This document shows, piece after piece, positions 5,662-6,007 of a DNA stretch of 6,007 nucleotides; position 1 is the first letter of the stretch; every line of letters starts with the position of its first letter. Where the stretch lies: contig JAKOOI010000107.1 in the NCBI GenBank assembly GCA_022701475.1, forward strand, positions 1 through 6,007, read 5' to 3'. Position numbers and translations under genes: made by a program. Below the pieces are notes generated by a model. The model had not been told where the DNA came from, did not search any database, and was given only the letters and a program-made list of their open reading frames with translations. Origin of the DNA: Weeksellaceae bacterium (GTDB lineage Bacteria > Bacteroidota > Bacteroidia > Flavobacteriales > Weeksellaceae).

Positions 5662-6007
5662 ATGAAACATCTTTTTTTAAGTATATGTACGGCAGCGGTT
5701 TTGGTTTCGTGCGGGACGATGGGCGGTGCATCCGCCTCTAAGGTAGGAAAAGCACAGCCGGCGCTTACAGGAACGAAATGGGCACTGGCCGATCATGTAA
5801 AAGGAAAAATTCCGACGCTGAATATTGACGGGGAAAAAATCAATGGCAATGCCGGATGCAACAATTATTTCGGAACGGCAAAAGTAGATCCTGCCACAGG
5901 AAACTTTTCAGCCGGCGGATTGGGTTCCACGAGAATGGCCTGCGAAAACATGAGTGTGGAAAAAAACTTCATGGACATGGTAGGGAAGGCTAACAAATAT
6001 GTGATTA
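5662..6007 (+). CDS. META-domain (HslJ-like) lipoprotein, 3'-truncated by the window edge
   Basis: The frame is open from the ATG at 5662 to the window end (115 codons visible). The N-terminus is a lipoprotein signal peptide: M-K-H, a hydrophobic core, then lipobox V-L-V-S-C with the lipidated cysteine at residue 17. The residues after it (G-T-M-G-G-A-S-A-S) lack the acidic/lysine-rich export signal that sends lipoproteins to the cell surface in several Bacteroidota, so a periplasm-facing anchor is more likely (inference). From about residue 36 the protein matches the META/DUF306 domain: L-T-G-T-K-W at 35-40, N-G-N-A-G-C-N-N-Y-F-G at 61-71, and S-T-R-M-A-C at 89-94. C66 and C94 are the two cysteines of that domain. 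In E. coli the META protein HslJ is linked to heat and novobiocin resistance; the molecular role is not established. The C-terminal end of the domain and the stop codon lie outside the window. Confidence 0.9.
   Translation, partial: MKHLFLSICTAAVLVSCGTMGGASASKVGKAQPALTGTKWALADHVKGKIPTLNIDGEKINGNAGCNNYFGTAKVDPATGNFSAGGLGSTRMACENMSVEKNFMDMVGKANKYVI

Overview
The window looks like ordinary chromosomal DNA of a Bacteroidota bacterium, most likely a flavobacterium of the Weeksellaceae (Chryseobacterium-like). Three lines of evidence point this way: protein style in all six genes, a standalone dnaN and a standalone pheT (no pheS beside it), and repeated Bacteroidota-type -7 promoter boxes (TAnnTTTG) with no strong Shine-Dalgarno sequences. 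The genus is an inference from general familiarity; no search was run.

Layout, left to right. (1) 1-501, + strand: the C-terminal two thirds or so of an SGNH/GDSL-type esterase, cut by the window start. (2) 621-977, - strand: a small integral-membrane diacylglycerol/undecaprenol kinase (DgkA family), convergent with gene 1. (3) 978-1059: an 82-bp divergent promoter region. (4) 1060-1659, + strand: an exported protein of unknown function with four cysteines in its N-terminal half. (5) 1744-2874, + strand: dnaN, the replication sliding clamp, with its own -7 box and a clear intrinsic terminator at 2896-2924. (6) 2875-3156: a 282-bp intergenic stretch holding the dnaN terminator and an AT-rich pheT upstream region. 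(7) 3157-5559, + strand: pheT, a complete phenylalanyl-tRNA synthetase beta subunit. (8) 5557-5591: a perfect 16-bp hairpin that includes the pheT stop codon. (9) 5662-6007, + strand: the start of a META-domain lipoprotein, cut by the window end.

The genes do not form one pathway. dnaN and pheT are housekeeping genes for replication and translation. dgkA recycles lipid at the inner membrane. The other three are envelope or exported proteins (the export of the SGNH esterase is assumed, because its N-terminus is missing). Each gene from dgkA onward appears to have its own promoter, so most are probably single-gene transcription units.

I found no mobile element, CRISPR array, tRNA/rRNA gene, phage gene or defence system, and no convincing sign of a new multi-gene system. 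The points most worth a second look are the perfect hairpin built over the pheT stop codon, the uncharacterised exported protein at 1060-1659, and the regular promoter spacing.
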